Below are positions 31,815 through 44,183 of a stretch of DNA of 64,000 nucleotides, in pieces. Source of the DNA: Brachypterus glaber (taxonomy: Eukaryota; Arthropoda; Insecta; Coleoptera; Kateretidae); the NCBI GenBank assembly GCA_958510825.1, contig OY294044.1:73296095-73360094 (forward strand), in the 5' to 3' direction. The notes under the pieces are model-generated. The model ran no database searches. It was not told the origin of the DNA and saw nothing but the letters and a program-made list of their open reading frames with translations. The position numbers and the translations under genes are program-made. Every line of letters starts with the position of its first letter. The first letter of the stretch is position 1.

Positions 31815-33630
31815 ATATACTGAAACCTTTTTTTTTTTAGATAAGCGAACAAATCCCAATATTCGGTGTTGTTCCTAGGTTGTTAAATATAAAATAAAAC
31901 TTAATCCACTTATTAAAACGTAAAATATTTACCATTTTAACAGCCATTATTTCAATCGATAGTAAACTCTCGGTTTCAAAACCAACACTTTTTATTTTAC
32001 TATTACAGCCATGTCTTTAGTCGTTGGTAAACACAAGTGTTGGTTACTTACCAAAAATATTATGTGGTTTTTCTTATTTATTGATTACAGTTTTAACAAA
32101 ATGTACATAATTAAGTCTATTCTGACAATGAAAACTTCGCTATAAATATAATTGCATTTTGGTAATGAATTAAATGTAATTCTAAACTTCCAAACATTTA
32201 AATAGAAGTTTTTTGCACAACCCGACATACCCAAGAACCAATATAAGGACATAATTTTTTTTGTGGTACTATGTGCTTGAGACACACAAGTCTACATCAA
32301 TCTAATGGCTATATTCCTTTTGCGAGTAAAGTCTAAAAACCTTTTCTTAATCAGCGTGCGGAGTTGACTCTTGGTACTGAAAAGCCCGAAACTGTCAGTC
32401 TACCAATATCACTCTGTACGATGATTAGATTAGATTGATGGAATAATAAGTACCAATATACTACAGTAAACGTATTTACCCTCAAAAAAAGTATAAAACA
32501 GTTTTCTGTATAATACTTTTAAGTGTTAAAAGTATTAGGTATACATCATTGAATTAAGAGTTTTGTAACTTTTAATGATTATTAAAAGTTATAAAAGAGG
32601 GGAGTCGTTGGAAAAAACAAAGTTGAAGATGTTCCTAAGGTAGTAAGTCATACTCGTAGTTGGGGTGATATAGCAATTAAAAGTTTATTGGATCCCGTTT
32701 AACATTTTTTTTATCAAAGGAGGGTATCGTATTTTGGGATAAATCGCCTGCAATGATAAGACTTCACATGCTTATAGATAAATAAAAATAAATACTTTTT
32801 AAATCCCGGGACATACTTTAATTAATTATTTTAATTACGAATTTTGACAATGCACGATTTGGCAACATTGCACCGTTTCGTTAGAAACTTCAAGTGTCAA
32901 GTGTAATGTCTTCAAAATAAAAATAAGTTTGCACATTGACTCTTACATTGTTGTGTTCACTGCTCTTGACTATAAAATTAAAATATTTTGTTGTGTTTTA
33001 TTGGTTTTTACGGATTTAACATGCTGTAACTCAATGAGTAATTAGGCTGGACTGTTGTGACTAGTTTCTTAAGTTTCAGTACGATTATGGAGTTATTTTT
33101 GAGGTATTTATACTATAATAACATTGTAAGCAAACCAGCAGCTTTAACGATAACTCAAAGCATGCAGTTCCCCCAGACAAGTAATTTAATGTGGCTTTCA
33201 ACGTGTCAAATAAGTTTATATCCATGGTATGATTTAAAACTAGATTTATTGCGTTTGTTTTTACATAAACAAAAACTATTATTTTTTTCAGTATGATAAA
33301 GAGTCACATTTAGCGCAAGAATAATGCGGTGTTGTCGGGTTTACGATAACAAATAATTCCTGATGAGTTTCTATTTTTAATTTTTTTTCTTTATTAACAA
33401 ATTAACCTGGTACACATTTCTTTTCATCATTTTGCACTTTATTAAACAAAAATATGTTTTTACTTAGCCCAAAACTCTCATTTAAAACGATATCCTTCTT
33501 TCTATATTTTATAAAATCGAAAATATAGGCTGTGTAAAAATTTTTAGGACACCCTGCATATGATAGACTAATTTACTAGTTTATCGTAATTTATGATTGT
33601 GGAATTCACCGTATTAACTGAGGTTTTGTT
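31815..33630. other. unassigned sequence
   Basis: No gene recognised on either strand over 1.8 kb. Short inverted repeats CATCAATCTAAT/GATTAGATTGATG at 32293 and 32428. Short ORFs (32285-32085 minus, 33057-33296 plus) lack family features. Confidence 0.35.
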
Positions 33631-33745
33631 AGCTAGAATCCCAATTAGCCCTTATCATGTGTGTGTGCAAATTAGCGAAATGTTTACATCGGCACGACTA
33701 GAAATAGTATCGATGTATTGAAATTATCACCGAAGAGTTAAAAAT
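33631..33745 (+). repeat. direct duplication, copy 1 (empty site)
   Basis: AGCTAGAATCCCAATTAGCC...CGATGTATTGAAATTATC matches 34191-34305. Upstream CTGAGGTTTTGTTAGC is uninterrupted here. Confidence 0.85.
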
Positions 33746-33793
33746 TAGTAAGTAAATGGTAAATAGTTACAGCTATGAGAAAGCTGAAGATAA

Positions 33794-33942
33794 GGAAACG
33801 TTCAACTATTACGTAACGCAAATTTTGATCATTTTGGACCCCCACCCCTGTAATGCTATTTTCCTGTACCATTAACATGGGCGTAAGACTCCAAAATGAC
33901 CCCCACCCCCCCTAGAAGCGTTACGTAATACTTGAACGTTCC
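33794..33942. mobile_element. 149-bp palindromic MITE (ACGTAATACTTGAACGTTCC family)
   Basis: Arms GAAACGTTCAACTATTACGT and its near-complement on the right, with TTTTGGA(C/G)CCCC near the centre. A half copy is at 22412-22507. Confidence 0.85.
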
Positions 33943-34044
33943 CTAAGGCTCATGTCTTTTTGTAATTAGATTGGATTTTCCCAGAGAAAAATGGTATTTT
34001 AAGTATTATATATATTTTTTGAAGGCTAACTGAGGTTTCGTTAG

Positions 34045-34190
34045 TGCCTATTCACAAGCTCGCATAGGAACATAAAACATAACAATACGATGCCGTGATT
34101 GGCTTGATGAGCCGCCACGTATATTGTAAGCCAATCACGGTATTGCATTCTTATGTACTATGCGTGTTATGCTAGGCTGTGGATAGGCCT
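34045..34190. mobile_element. 146-bp MITE with TTAG target duplication
   Basis: TIRs TGCCTATTCACA and TGTGGATAGGCC; GATTGGCTT...AAGCCAATCACGG pair inside. TTAG at 34041-34044 and 34191-34194 and a single TTAG at the empty site near 33628-33631. A diverged inverted copy lies at 49530-49667. Confidence 0.9.
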
Positions 34191-34305
34191 TTAGCTAGAA
34201 TCCCAATTAGCCCTTATCATGTGTGTACAAATTAGCAAAATGTTTACACCGGCACGACTACAAATAGTTTCGATGTATTGAAATTATCTCCGACGAGTTA
34301 AAAAT
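34191..34305 (+). repeat. direct duplication, copy 2
   Basis: Partner of 33631-33745, separated from its left part by the TTAG MITE. Includes a CACCGGCACGACT segment related to the hairpin repeat at 14.96 kb. Confidence 0.85.
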
Positions 34306-34769
34306 AAATATTATATATAGTTTTTGAAGAGATAATTCTGCTTAGTTTACTTTTACCGCCTCTTACGTTATAACTAAATTATTGAAAGTTGTCTATGAAA
34401 TAACTGAAGAATTATCTGTAAGACAAACAAAAAAAAATAACATACATTTGACCCTAAAGCAAAAAAAAAACTTTTAATAAGGGAAATGTATTTTAATCCT
34501 TTAGAGAGGAAATTGTCCGAACATGAAAAACAAAACCGCTGCACAAGTGTAATGACAACCAATTTGGATAAACTCATTTGTATTGGCTTAAAAATTATTT
34601 AAAAAAAAAACTAATGGATTGTTAGCGTGTGAAAGAATACAAAAAATATCTTTTTAACAATTATGTAGGTAATTTCTGTAAACAATTATTCCATTCATTA
34701 TTTTAGTTCCCAAGTTACTCCATTGAATTATGCAAGAACAATAGAGAAAAGTAGCGCTACTAGATAATA
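34306..34769. other. unassigned sequence
   Basis: Nothing recognisable; a 67-codon minus-strand ORF is AT-rich and unsupported. Confidence 0.3.
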
Positions 34770-37599
34770 CAGGGTGGCCCAAAAAAAAAAACGGATACTT
34801 TTTAAACCGTTATAACCTTTTTGCATTTTGAGCGATTTTTACTTACTTTGAAATAAATAGGCTCAAAACATGTAAGATTCGATGTATAATTTTATTTATT
34901 TTAATTATTATCATATTTTTTAGTAAGGAAGCTTTAACTGAAGGGGTTATTTTAGACCCATGGGGATTAGAGCAAAATGTAAAAAATGATACCTTTTCAT
35001 CTGTATTATGTTAAATGGTCTATCTTTAATAGTTTTGTGTGTTTACCTTTTAATTTAAAATTGTAATTTATTTTTTATAATTATTTTTTCGAAAGGCTAC
35101 AGATAGCGTTAAATGGATTTTTAGCTTGAAAAAAATGAATAAGTAGGCGGTTATCTAAAAGTAATTTTGACATGACTCAAAAAAGAGTATGTCAAATTAA
35201 AAATATTAAAAATCACTGATAAAAAGAAACTAAGAAAAACGTAATAAAACTGTATTGTGGTGGATATACAGGGTGGGCCAAAAAAAACCGGCCACTTTTT
35301 AAACCATTATAACTTGTTTGCCTTTTGACCGATCTATACAAAATTTTGAATGAATAAGCTCAAAACATGTCCGATTCTGTAGGTAACTTCAATTATTTAA
35401 AATATTGTTATATTTTTCAGTAATAAGGCTTTTTCTAAAGGGGTTATTTTAAAGCCGTGGGGATTAGAGCAAAATGTATAATTTGAAAATTTTTCGCCTT
35501 CATAATGTAAAGTGTTCTTTCTTCAGTAGGTAAGTATATTTAAATTTAAATTTGAAATTATAGTTTATTTTTTATTCTTATTTTTCTGAAAGGCTACATA
35601 TTGCAATAAATTAATTTTTAAAATAAAAAAACTGATTGAGTAGGTGTGTTATTTATCTGACATCTCTCAAAAAATAATCTGTCAATTTAAAAACTATTCA
35701 AAATGATCAAAAATCTGTGAAAATGTCGAATTACATAAAAACATAAGAAAAATGGTTACGAAATAACAGAAAAATTACTATTGTAAAAAGTACGCACATT
35801 CAAAAATTGTACCAGTAGAGTGTATATGAACATAACATAAAAAACAAGAAATTGCTAAAATAAATCAAGATTTAACTGTTGGCTAAATATAAAAGTATTA
35901 TATTTTCATTCCAAATAAAATTAATTATTTTAAACACTGTTTTAATTATAAATAATATAAAACCATATAATTATGGTAGGTACAGGATCTTGGTTTGCTA
36001 TTTGCAGTTCCATGTTCTGATTTATTGATTTTCAAAAATTCACATTATCCTTCATCGTAAGTTAACGTTTCTAAAACAAGCATTTTTTTCTCGTTTTGAC
36101 CAAAACTACACTTATTTCTTGTTTATCTACAAATATTTTTATTTAATTTTTTTTTATTGCTCATCTTTAAAATATATATTTAAAATTATGTTTTTAATTT
36201 TGATTCGGGATTTTTAATAATTTTCAATTTGACATATTATTTTTTATACATGTCAAAAATAATTTGAGATGAGTAACAGACTACTTAATCCGTGTTTTTA
36301 TGATATTTACTGCTAGCTGTACCCTTTCCAAAAAAAATAATATAAAAAATAAAATACAATCTTAAGTTAAAAGAAAAATATACATAACTATTAAGGAAAG
36401 ACCACTTAACATAATGAAGACGATTTTTTTTTAAATTATACATTTTGCTCTAATCCCCACTGCTTTAAAATAACTCCTTTAGGAAAAGCTTTATTACTGA
36501 AAAATATAATAATATTTTAAATAATTAAAATTATCTACAGAGTCTTACATGTTTTCAGCATATTCATTCCAAATTTTATATAGATCGGTGAAAAGGCAAA
36601 CAAGTTATAACGGTTTAAAAAGTGGCCGGTTTTTTTTGGCCCACCCTGTATATATTTTAAAGAAGATGAACAATAAAGACCGAATATATGTAAAAACAAA
36701 ATTGTATAGAAAAATAAGAAATAAGTCTAGTTTTTGTCAAAACGAAAAAAGTGCTTTTGTGTTAAAAATGTTAACTTAAAATAAAGGATGATGCGAATTT
36801 TTGTAAATCAATATGGAATTATTACTACAAATAAGCAACCAAGTTCCTGTACCATATGGTTTTATATTATTTTATTTTATTATTGAAAAATAAGACAGTG
36901 TTTATAATTTAATTTATTTGTAATAAAAACATATTTCTTCTTTAAATTCTTTCTTCGTTTAGCAAATACTTAAATCTTGTTTTATTTTAGCGATTTATTA
37001 TTTCTCATGTTAGATATAGTACAATTTTCGAATTTCCGTACGCGATTTATAATTTTTTTGTTATTTAATACCCATTTTTTATTAAAATATACATCTAGAA
37101 TTCAGCTTTCGCATTTCCCCCTTGACTTTTATTAAAGTTATTCAACATTTTTTCAGTTCTTTCGTTATTTTAAATACTTTTTAAATTACGAGATTATTTT
37201 TTGAGAGATTTCGGATAAATAACACGCCTACTGAATTGGTTTTTATACTTTTAAAAATCAATTTATTGCAATATGTAACCTTTCGGAAAAATACGAATAA
37301 AAGATAAACTACAATTTTAAATTAAAACTTAAACATACTCATATATTGAAGAAAGATCACTGAACATAGTTAGGTTAGTTATCATATTATACATTTTGCT
37401 CTAATCCCCAACGTTTTAAAACAACCCCTTCGGAAAAATCTTTATTACTGAACAATATAATAATACTTTAAATAAATAAAATTATCTTCCAAATGTTACA
37501 TGTTTTTTGTATATTCATTTCAAATTTGGTATAATTCGGTCAAAAGGCAAAAAAGTTATAACGGTTTAAAAAGTGTCCGGTTTTTTTTGGGCCACCCTG
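34770..37599. mobile_element. outer long-TIR element (CAGGGTGGCCC), TA flanks, hosting a nested copy
   Basis: Ends CAGGGTGGCCCAAAAAAAAA and TTTTTTTTGGGCCACCCTG with TA outside (34768-34769, 37600-37601). Arms of over 400 bp contain AACCGTTATAAC, TTGGGGATTAGAGCAAAATG-type phrases. The mariner-like TA target fits, but no transposase frame remains. 36660-37165 is the inverted match of 35730-36165, so the internal structure is rearranged. Confidence 0.8.
35279..36648. mobile_element. inner nested element of the same CAGGGTGG family
   Basis: Ends CAGGGTGGGCCAAAAAAAAC and GGTTTTTTTTGGCCCACCCTG-like, TA at 35277-35278 and 36649-36650. Arms include GTGGCCGG, AACTTGTTTGCCTTTTGACC and GGGGATTAGAGCAAAATGTA. 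It lies entirely within 34770-37599. Confidence 0.8.
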
Positions 37600-38689
37600 T
37601 AAGTATCATATTAACAGCTATACTGCCCTGCTAAAGAGGAACGTGGCATGTACACCTGACACATAAGGTTTTCGAGGTTAGCATTATTTTACTACGAAGA
37701 ATAACGATATGTACTCCTAAGGAAATCTGCGGTAAGTGCATAGAAGATGTTACTTGCCGCGTTCTTTCTATGTAAAATTTTGGTTTTGAAAAGAGAAACA
37801 GGATAAAGCAAATATAAAAGAAAGAAAAATTATGGGTATTTAGGGGCAGTCAGACAAAATTAATAGATAGATAGAAAAAGAAACATACCTTTCTTATAAG
37901 AAGAGGGCGTAGAATCCGAATCTAATATTAGAAAAATTCCAGCACCTCACAATTTTGAGATATAAGTCCAGGAAATAATAAAGTTTTTTTTCAAAACCTT
38001 AGAAAAAAACAATAGGAATTTGAAATTTTTAGGGTATATTAAAAAACAAAAACGAGGAATTTAAAAATCCACATGGAAAGGACCTACTGTTACAGCAAGT
38101 ATACGAAAAAAATTAAAAGCTTAAACAAAAGTGCAGAGTTTACTTAATTTCTCATTTGTGACAAAACTACTAAAGGATAAAAAGTTTATAGGGCTTAATT
38201 TGTAGACTATAAAATTCTCTACAAAAATTTATGTACAAATATTTTTTTTTTAATTTGGCTTAGTTTGTTCGTGAAAAGTAAATAAATAAAAAAGCAATAA
38301 AATTAAAGCACACACTGTAAACTTTTTTCCAAAGCGCAAAAATATATTTTTCTTTTTTTTTTCAATTTAAAGGCACAGTGTACAAATTTGACCTTAAAAA
38401 ATATTCAGTCTAATTTTTTAAATTTTAGTACAGGCAATTATGCCCATATAAAAATAATTTATAAAAAACAATATTGCTTATTTTTTTTCGTTTTTTAATT
38501 TTTTTATAAAAATATTACTTTATTACATAAGAACCGTATTACCTAACATATTTTTAGTTAATTTTTGCAACCCTCCCCTTACCCTCCAACCCTCCTTATT
38601 TTTGTCACAGGATCCATTTTATTTTAAATTTTTTTCCATAATATCCCTATTTATTCCACCTATGAATTTAAAGTTTCCATATTCTAAGT
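37600..38689. other. unassigned sequence
   Basis: No gene or repeat recognised. AT-rich with poly-A/T runs. Confidence 0.3.
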
Positions 38690-38880
38690 TGGGTATTTTT
38701 TAACTAATATTGAGTCGCCAAAACCAAATTTGTCCTCAGAATATTTTTATCTCTATGATTTTAGAACAAAAGAGGACTAAAATAATGATTATCTCATTTT
38801 TCTCAGAAACCTTGGGTAATATAAATATTCTGAGGCCAGATTCGGTCTCCGCGACCCAAAACTAGTTAAAAAAACATATG
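38690..38880. mobile_element. diverged palindromic element
   Basis: TTTTTTAACTAATATTGAGTCGC...CTCAGAATATTTTTA (left) pairs with TAAATATTCTGAG...GCGACCCAAAACTAGTTAAA (right). Confidence 0.6.
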
Positions 38881-39273
38881 ACTCTAATCAGGGTAAGAAA
38901 CCGTATTGCCTAGTGTTATTAATTAACCTTGTTTCAGAATTACACAAAAAAATATAGAGCGTAAATGTTAATAACTTTAAAAACAGTAGTAAAAAGTATA
39001 ATAGCAATAAAGGTTCTAAATTATTTTAATTAAAAAGAAAAACCTTTTTAATTTTCATTTTAAACTACAAATCATATTTTGTATATATAACTTCATATTT
39101 TATTTACTAGCTCGAGATAATCATTGTCTCGTACATAAATAAAGGGTTATCGATTTTCAAACATGATAATGCTAGCTATCACTAGCTGTAACTAACAGTT
39201 GAAGGCTTGGTAAAACAAGGGTCATTAGCCGAATTTTCAAATAGAGATATATTCAAAGAAACTTTCCACTAAA

Positions 39274-40106
39274 TAGTCCAGTCAAATAATAAATGTAAAT
39301 TGTAATAAATGTAGATGGGCTGATATTTTAAAGGGTAGTAGTCGATGGTAACAGCACACTCCTGTTAGTTTTTTACCGGGTGATTTGCGTAAGGGTGTCC
39401 GCTATCTGGTATTTTAGGGGTTAGTTACTTAATATGCATCTTACGATAAAAATGCATATAACCAATTTTGTTAAGGAGGAAATTTCCAACAATTTTTGTT
39501 TAAATCATTTTTTTAATATATTAATAACAATCGAGTTAAAAAAGCCATGTTGGAGGTGAAATTGGTTTTTTCCATTTTTCAGCCAAATTATTTATGGAAC
39601 CATAAAAGTAGTTATGAGCAAACTTGCAGCTCTTGAAATTCTCTATAAGCTTCATATATTACAGAGGGCGCCCACTGTAACCGTAACAAAATATTTATCA
39701 AAACGCATAACATATAGAACTTGTAGAGAATTTTAAGATCTACAAGTTCGATTTTAATTATAATTATCCTCCGATGAATAATTTGGCTGAAAAATTGAAA
39801 AACCAATTTCACCCTAAACTTGGCAATTTTTGAATATTTATAACTCGATTGTTATTAATATATTAAAAAAAATGATTTAAGTAAAACTTGATAGAAATTT
39901 TCTCCTTAACAAAATTGGTTATATACATTTTTATCGTAAGATGCATATTTAGCGAGAAAACCGCACTCACCCCTAAAATTCAAGATAGCGGATACCCCTT
40001 ACGCAAATCACCCGGTCAAAAACTAACACTACTACCCTTCAAAATATGAGCCCGTGTACATTTATTGCAATCTAACAGGATTTTTTTTTGTTACTTGACT
40101 GGACTA
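39274..40106. mobile_element. 833-bp foldback element
   Basis: Ends TAGTCCAGTCAA and TTGACTGGACTA. Arms share AAAGGGTAGTAGT, CCGGGTGATTTGCGTAAGGG, ATGCATCTTACGATAAAAAT and ATAACAATCGAGTTA over ~330 bp. A 66-codon ORF in the loop is not supported. Confidence 0.8.
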
Positions 40107-41114
40107 AAAAGTTCATGTTCCTTAATTAAAATATTTATTTAATTTGCAGTCAATGAAAATACTAGCGATACGAAATTCACTATGGTCGACAGGGTTATGT
40201 ACCTTGTTTAAATGAACGTTTTGGTTCAGATAATAGTGTTAAATTAACCATTACCATAGATACGGCGTAGATTTTACGCCTATGTAGTATGAACATGGTG
40301 ATTTCTACAAACTCCTGCTAATTGCAGCTTTGCGCGCCTCAGTACCTTTAGCACAATCAGTTTAAGCCACTAATTTGAACGGAGGAGTTGTCAAAATCTA
40401 TTACGGTTTTTTATGTATTCATTTAAAATCGGGAAGCATAAAAAATAGTTAATTTTTAAGTTTTTTTGATAGTTTTATATTTATTTTGTGTTCATTGTAA
40501 ATTATATAAAAAAATAAATAATAAAAGGTATAAATAAACGGATTAAACTATAAAGCAGTTTAATTTTGAAAATTTTATTAAGTTTTTAGTTTTTTAGGCG
40601 TAATTTTAACGCTGTAACTGTAACAATTTTCGTATAATATGGTATCTGTAGCAGCTAAGAAAGTCATAAGTCACATTTTCGTTATTAAAGTTGAAATCTG
40701 TTATTACTGAGAAATGATACATAGTTAGTGCCTAAAAATATAATATCTGAGTTCAGGATTTTATCAAAACCTTTAAAGTCGATTTTCTTAAAATCAGATA
40801 AATCGGGCTTATATGCCTTGTTTTTCCGACCCTTTCATTTAAAACAGTAGCATGTCTACTGGAGTGCAATGAGATGCACCAGGATCAACCAAGGCGCTTT
40901 CAGGAAATCGATTTCATACATGTTTTTTTTTATATTTATAAAAGTTTATTACACGAAATTTTAATTTATGAAAATTATTAGGATCTTCTGAAGATGCCAA
41001 TTCAATAAATGGTGAAACGTTGGGAAATTTTGTCTTTGTATATAATTTAAACGCAGTTCTATAAACCAAGAATTATTTTAATTATTACATAATTAGAACG
41101 AGAGAAAATACATA
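40107..41114. other. unassigned sequence with a possible Penelope-like 3' footprint
   Basis: At 40985-41024 the phrases CTTCTGAAGATGCC and GGTGAAACGTTGGG resemble the hammerhead-type motif (CUGANGA...GAAA) reported at ends of Penelope-like elements. GCCAATT and AAATGGT can pair around a CAAT loop as stem II. Stem I is not convincing, and no RT/GIY-YIG coding is visible nearby. Confidence 0.3.
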
Positions 41115-41157
41115 AATAATAATAATAATATTAATAATAATAATAATAATAATAATA
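41115..41157 (+). repeat. (AAT)n microsatellite
   Basis: About 14 imperfect AAT units. Confidence 0.9.
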
Positions 41158-41699
41158 GATAAAAAAGTTTTTTAAATATTTTGGTAAAAATACTGTGTAC
41201 ATTAATTTCAAAAATAATTTCCCTAAAACACTAAAGGGTAATTCGAGCGTTGTTTACGTTACATCTTACGCCTATTTTAACTTTTAAATGTATAAATTTG
41301 TCAATTATATTAAGACATAATATTTAAATACAATATTTATTTTTAATTAATAACAAACTAAAAAAACATATATTAATAATTAGCATAATAAGTTTAATTT
41401 GTGATAAATTTATAATTTTATGTTGCTAACGTTACGTTTTGTGACATAGTTTTTGTACTAAGTACATGTATATTTAAATTTATGTTCTATTCCAGAATAT
41501 AAAGTCCTTTTAAAGCTAAATGTGCATTTGAAAATGTTTGGACTTTTTAGAAATCAGACTAAAATGTTTTAAATCTCTAACATTTGCTTATACTGAGTGG
41601 AATAAGCAGCAAATTTTGCCAAAACATTTCAGTCTATGAGATTGATACTAAACTTTCAGGGCGTCCGCCAGACATATTTTGTATCAAAAATTCACCGGG
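41158..41699. other. unassigned sequence
   Basis: AT-rich; nothing recognised. Confidence 0.3.
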
Positions 41700-42255
41700 A
41701 GTGTGATACATTATTTTAAAGCTTATAAAATTCTCTATTTAAACTAATATTTTTATTTTTTTTAAAAATGTTTTTTAAGGTTTTGATTTTTCAATTTTTT
41801 GTGCTAAAACATTCGAATTTTTAAGTTTTTTTTTATAAATTTTGATTTATGTCAACTAAAATTAGTTTAAAAGTATAATTAATTTTTTTTTATGATGAAA
41901 TTAGGCATTTTTAAAAAATTATTTGTTTTTTTTTAGAGGAATTTGGACATTAATTTTAATTTTAATTTTAATTTTAATTTTCAACCCCATTTTAAACCCA
42001 ATTTTTTTTTTTTAATTTAAAGATATAGAGTTAAATGGAGAATTTTATAAGATTTAAAATGATGTATTACACGACCCCCCTTTCTATTTAAAAAAATGTG
42101 CCCCTATGCCCCCCTGCCCACATTTTTAGAGCAGAAAGTATTAAATATATGCTAAAAGATAGTTTAAGTTGTCTTATTTAAAGGTTCCAAATTTGAAGTC
42201 GATATCTCCACTGGTTCAAAAGTTAAGGGGGGGGTTGACTTTTGGACCGCTCTGT
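41700..42255 (+). mobile_element. GGTCC-family element, left-truncated, copy 2
   Basis: Ends GTTGACTTTTGGACCGCTCTG before TA at 42254-42257. Internal GGTTTTGATTTTTCAATTTT, TTTATGTCAACTAAAATTAG and CCCCCTGCCCACATTTTTAG match 50786-51444. A (TTTTAA)n run at 41950-41983 sits near its middle. Confidence 0.8.
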
Positions 42256-42600
42256 ATGTACGCATATGTTTGGTGGCTGGCTACCCAAATAGCAAACTTA
42301 CTGCTATTTGTATTTGTTACGTCTCCATATAATAGTGTGTGGTTCTAAATTAATGTCTTAGATAATTAATATTTTTGGCGTTAATTGGGACCAGCGCGCT
42401 ATTACAGGATATTAGTAATATACAAAACTAAACTAAACGTTGGCAGCGAACCGACCTACGTTAGGTCCTGTAAAAATTACAGCACAAAATGTATAATATT
42501 CACATTTTACAAAAGAATTTTATATTATTTATGATGCGTAATAATAAATACACGACCAATTCATACTTTATGAGTAAAATAACCAATCAGTGTATTTTTA
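42256..42600. other. unassigned sequence
   Basis: Contains TTACAGGA (42403) and TCCTGTAA (42466) as a short inverted pair; no gene. Confidence 0.3.
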
Positions 42601-42741
42601 CACATTTTAAGAGCTGAAGGTATTAAATATATGCTAAAAGATAGTTTAAGTTGTCTTATTTAAAAGTTCCAAATTTGAAGTCGATATCTCAACTGGTTCA
42701 AAAGTTAAGAGGGGGGTGGGTGACTTTTGGACCGCTCTGTA
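42601..42741 (+). mobile_element. GGTCC-family element, right-end fragment, copy 3
   Basis: CACATTTTAAGAGCTGAAGG through TGACTTTTGGACCGCTCTG then TA; only the right ~140 bp remain. Confidence 0.8.
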
Positions 42742-43667
42742 TAATCATTTTTATAGAGATATAGGAATTTCAATGTATTTTCAGCTGCTAATGGTGCGGT
42801 GCGGCCAAATAAAAAACAACCCGAAAACCTAGAAAAAGAAGACTAAATGAAAAAAGTCCAAAAATATAGGAAAAGTGACGAATTCGTAAAAAATTAAAAC
42901 AAGAAAATTGCTGACATAATTGAACTTTTACGATTAGATCCTAAGTTTGCCACCCGTTTTGAAAGGGTGCCCGTTTAGAATTTGTTTTTCCTTTTTCTTT
43001 ATTATGCGGCCTGATAAAACGAACTTGTTTATTTTTTAAATTCCACTCTGTATAAATAATGCATAAATAATAAGTAAATCAAATATATAAATAATAATAG
43101 TTATGTAATACAAATGTATACAATATAGGGTGGTACTTTTTTATGGATGCTCCCTGAATTTTCTGCAAATATTTTACAAATGAATTATGAAAAAGCCAAA
43201 CGGTAAAAACATTTTTTGTGCCCCCTACGAGCACCTTTCTTGGGCTCGATGCGGCAAGTGTTAAAGTTGAGCTATGGACCTGAAATTTGATACATAATAA
43301 GATTAATCTTTAATATTCGATAAAAATTAAACTTGGCTGATATATATTTGATAAAAACGAAACTTAGATGATTTATATAATTTATTCTATTTTGCGACTC
43401 TTATAAGCTCATAATCACACGCATTTTGCGTGTTCTTATAGGCCCATAAGAGGTCTCTACTTTTTTTTCTTTTGGGTTGGCAACAGACAAAAGTCTATCT
43501 CTTGACGTTTGCCGTGCAATTGTGAACGTCGGTTTAAAGTTTAATTTTCTACAAAATTTTGTGTTTAGGTTATGTTTTACCGTGTTATAATTGTGGCTTG
43601 GTTACTAGCAGTGGAAAAGATAAGAAATGACTATAAAATATATTAAAATAATATTCGTTCTTAGAAT
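42742..43667. other. unassigned sequence
   Basis: No gene seen. A short hairpin CACACGCATTTTGCGTG lies near 43410. Confidence 0.3.
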
Positions 43668-43908
43668 TTTAAACATGGCGAAAACTGTAATGCCAATTCG
43701 AAACAAAAATTCCTAAATCAGTCATCAATTTAAATGTAAGTTTTTTAAAATTTTAGAGCAAAATAGAAAAAATTATATAAAGCACACGTTTCATAACACG
43801 TTTTTAGCGCACTAGTACTTTAGAAAACTCGCCGCAAGCGGCTCTTTGTCTAAACTTATACTCGTGCGCTAAAAACGTATGTTATAAAACTAGTACTTAT
43901 ATACTATT
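43668..43908 (-). repeat. dispersed repeat (GTGCGCTAAAAACGTG), inverted copy of 24.6 kb
   Basis: Complement of 24605-24845 with a similar extent, including the GCCGCAAGCGGC hairpin. Confidence 0.75.
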
Positions 43909-43992
43909 ACCTTGGCTATAAATTGCGAATTTATTTATTTTTTTGTTTCACTTCCAGTTTCGGGGAATTTATGTTTTTTTTTAATAATAATT

Positions 43993-44078
43993 AAAAAAAC
44001 ACACATAATAATACCCGGTTGTGAAATTTTTTTTTGAAAAATCTTACCTGCCACAAACGGGTATTATGTGTTTTTTTT
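43993..44078. mobile_element. ~85-bp hairpin
   Basis: AAAAAAACACACATAATAAT/ACCCG against CGGGTATTATGTGTTTTTTT. Confidence 0.7.
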
Positions 44079-44183
44079 ATTTATGTAAAAATATTATGTT
44101 TTTAAATTAATTAATTAATGCATGTTTTAAATTTTTGTAATACGTTTTCTCGAGGACTACTTAACCGATTTTAAAAAATAAAG

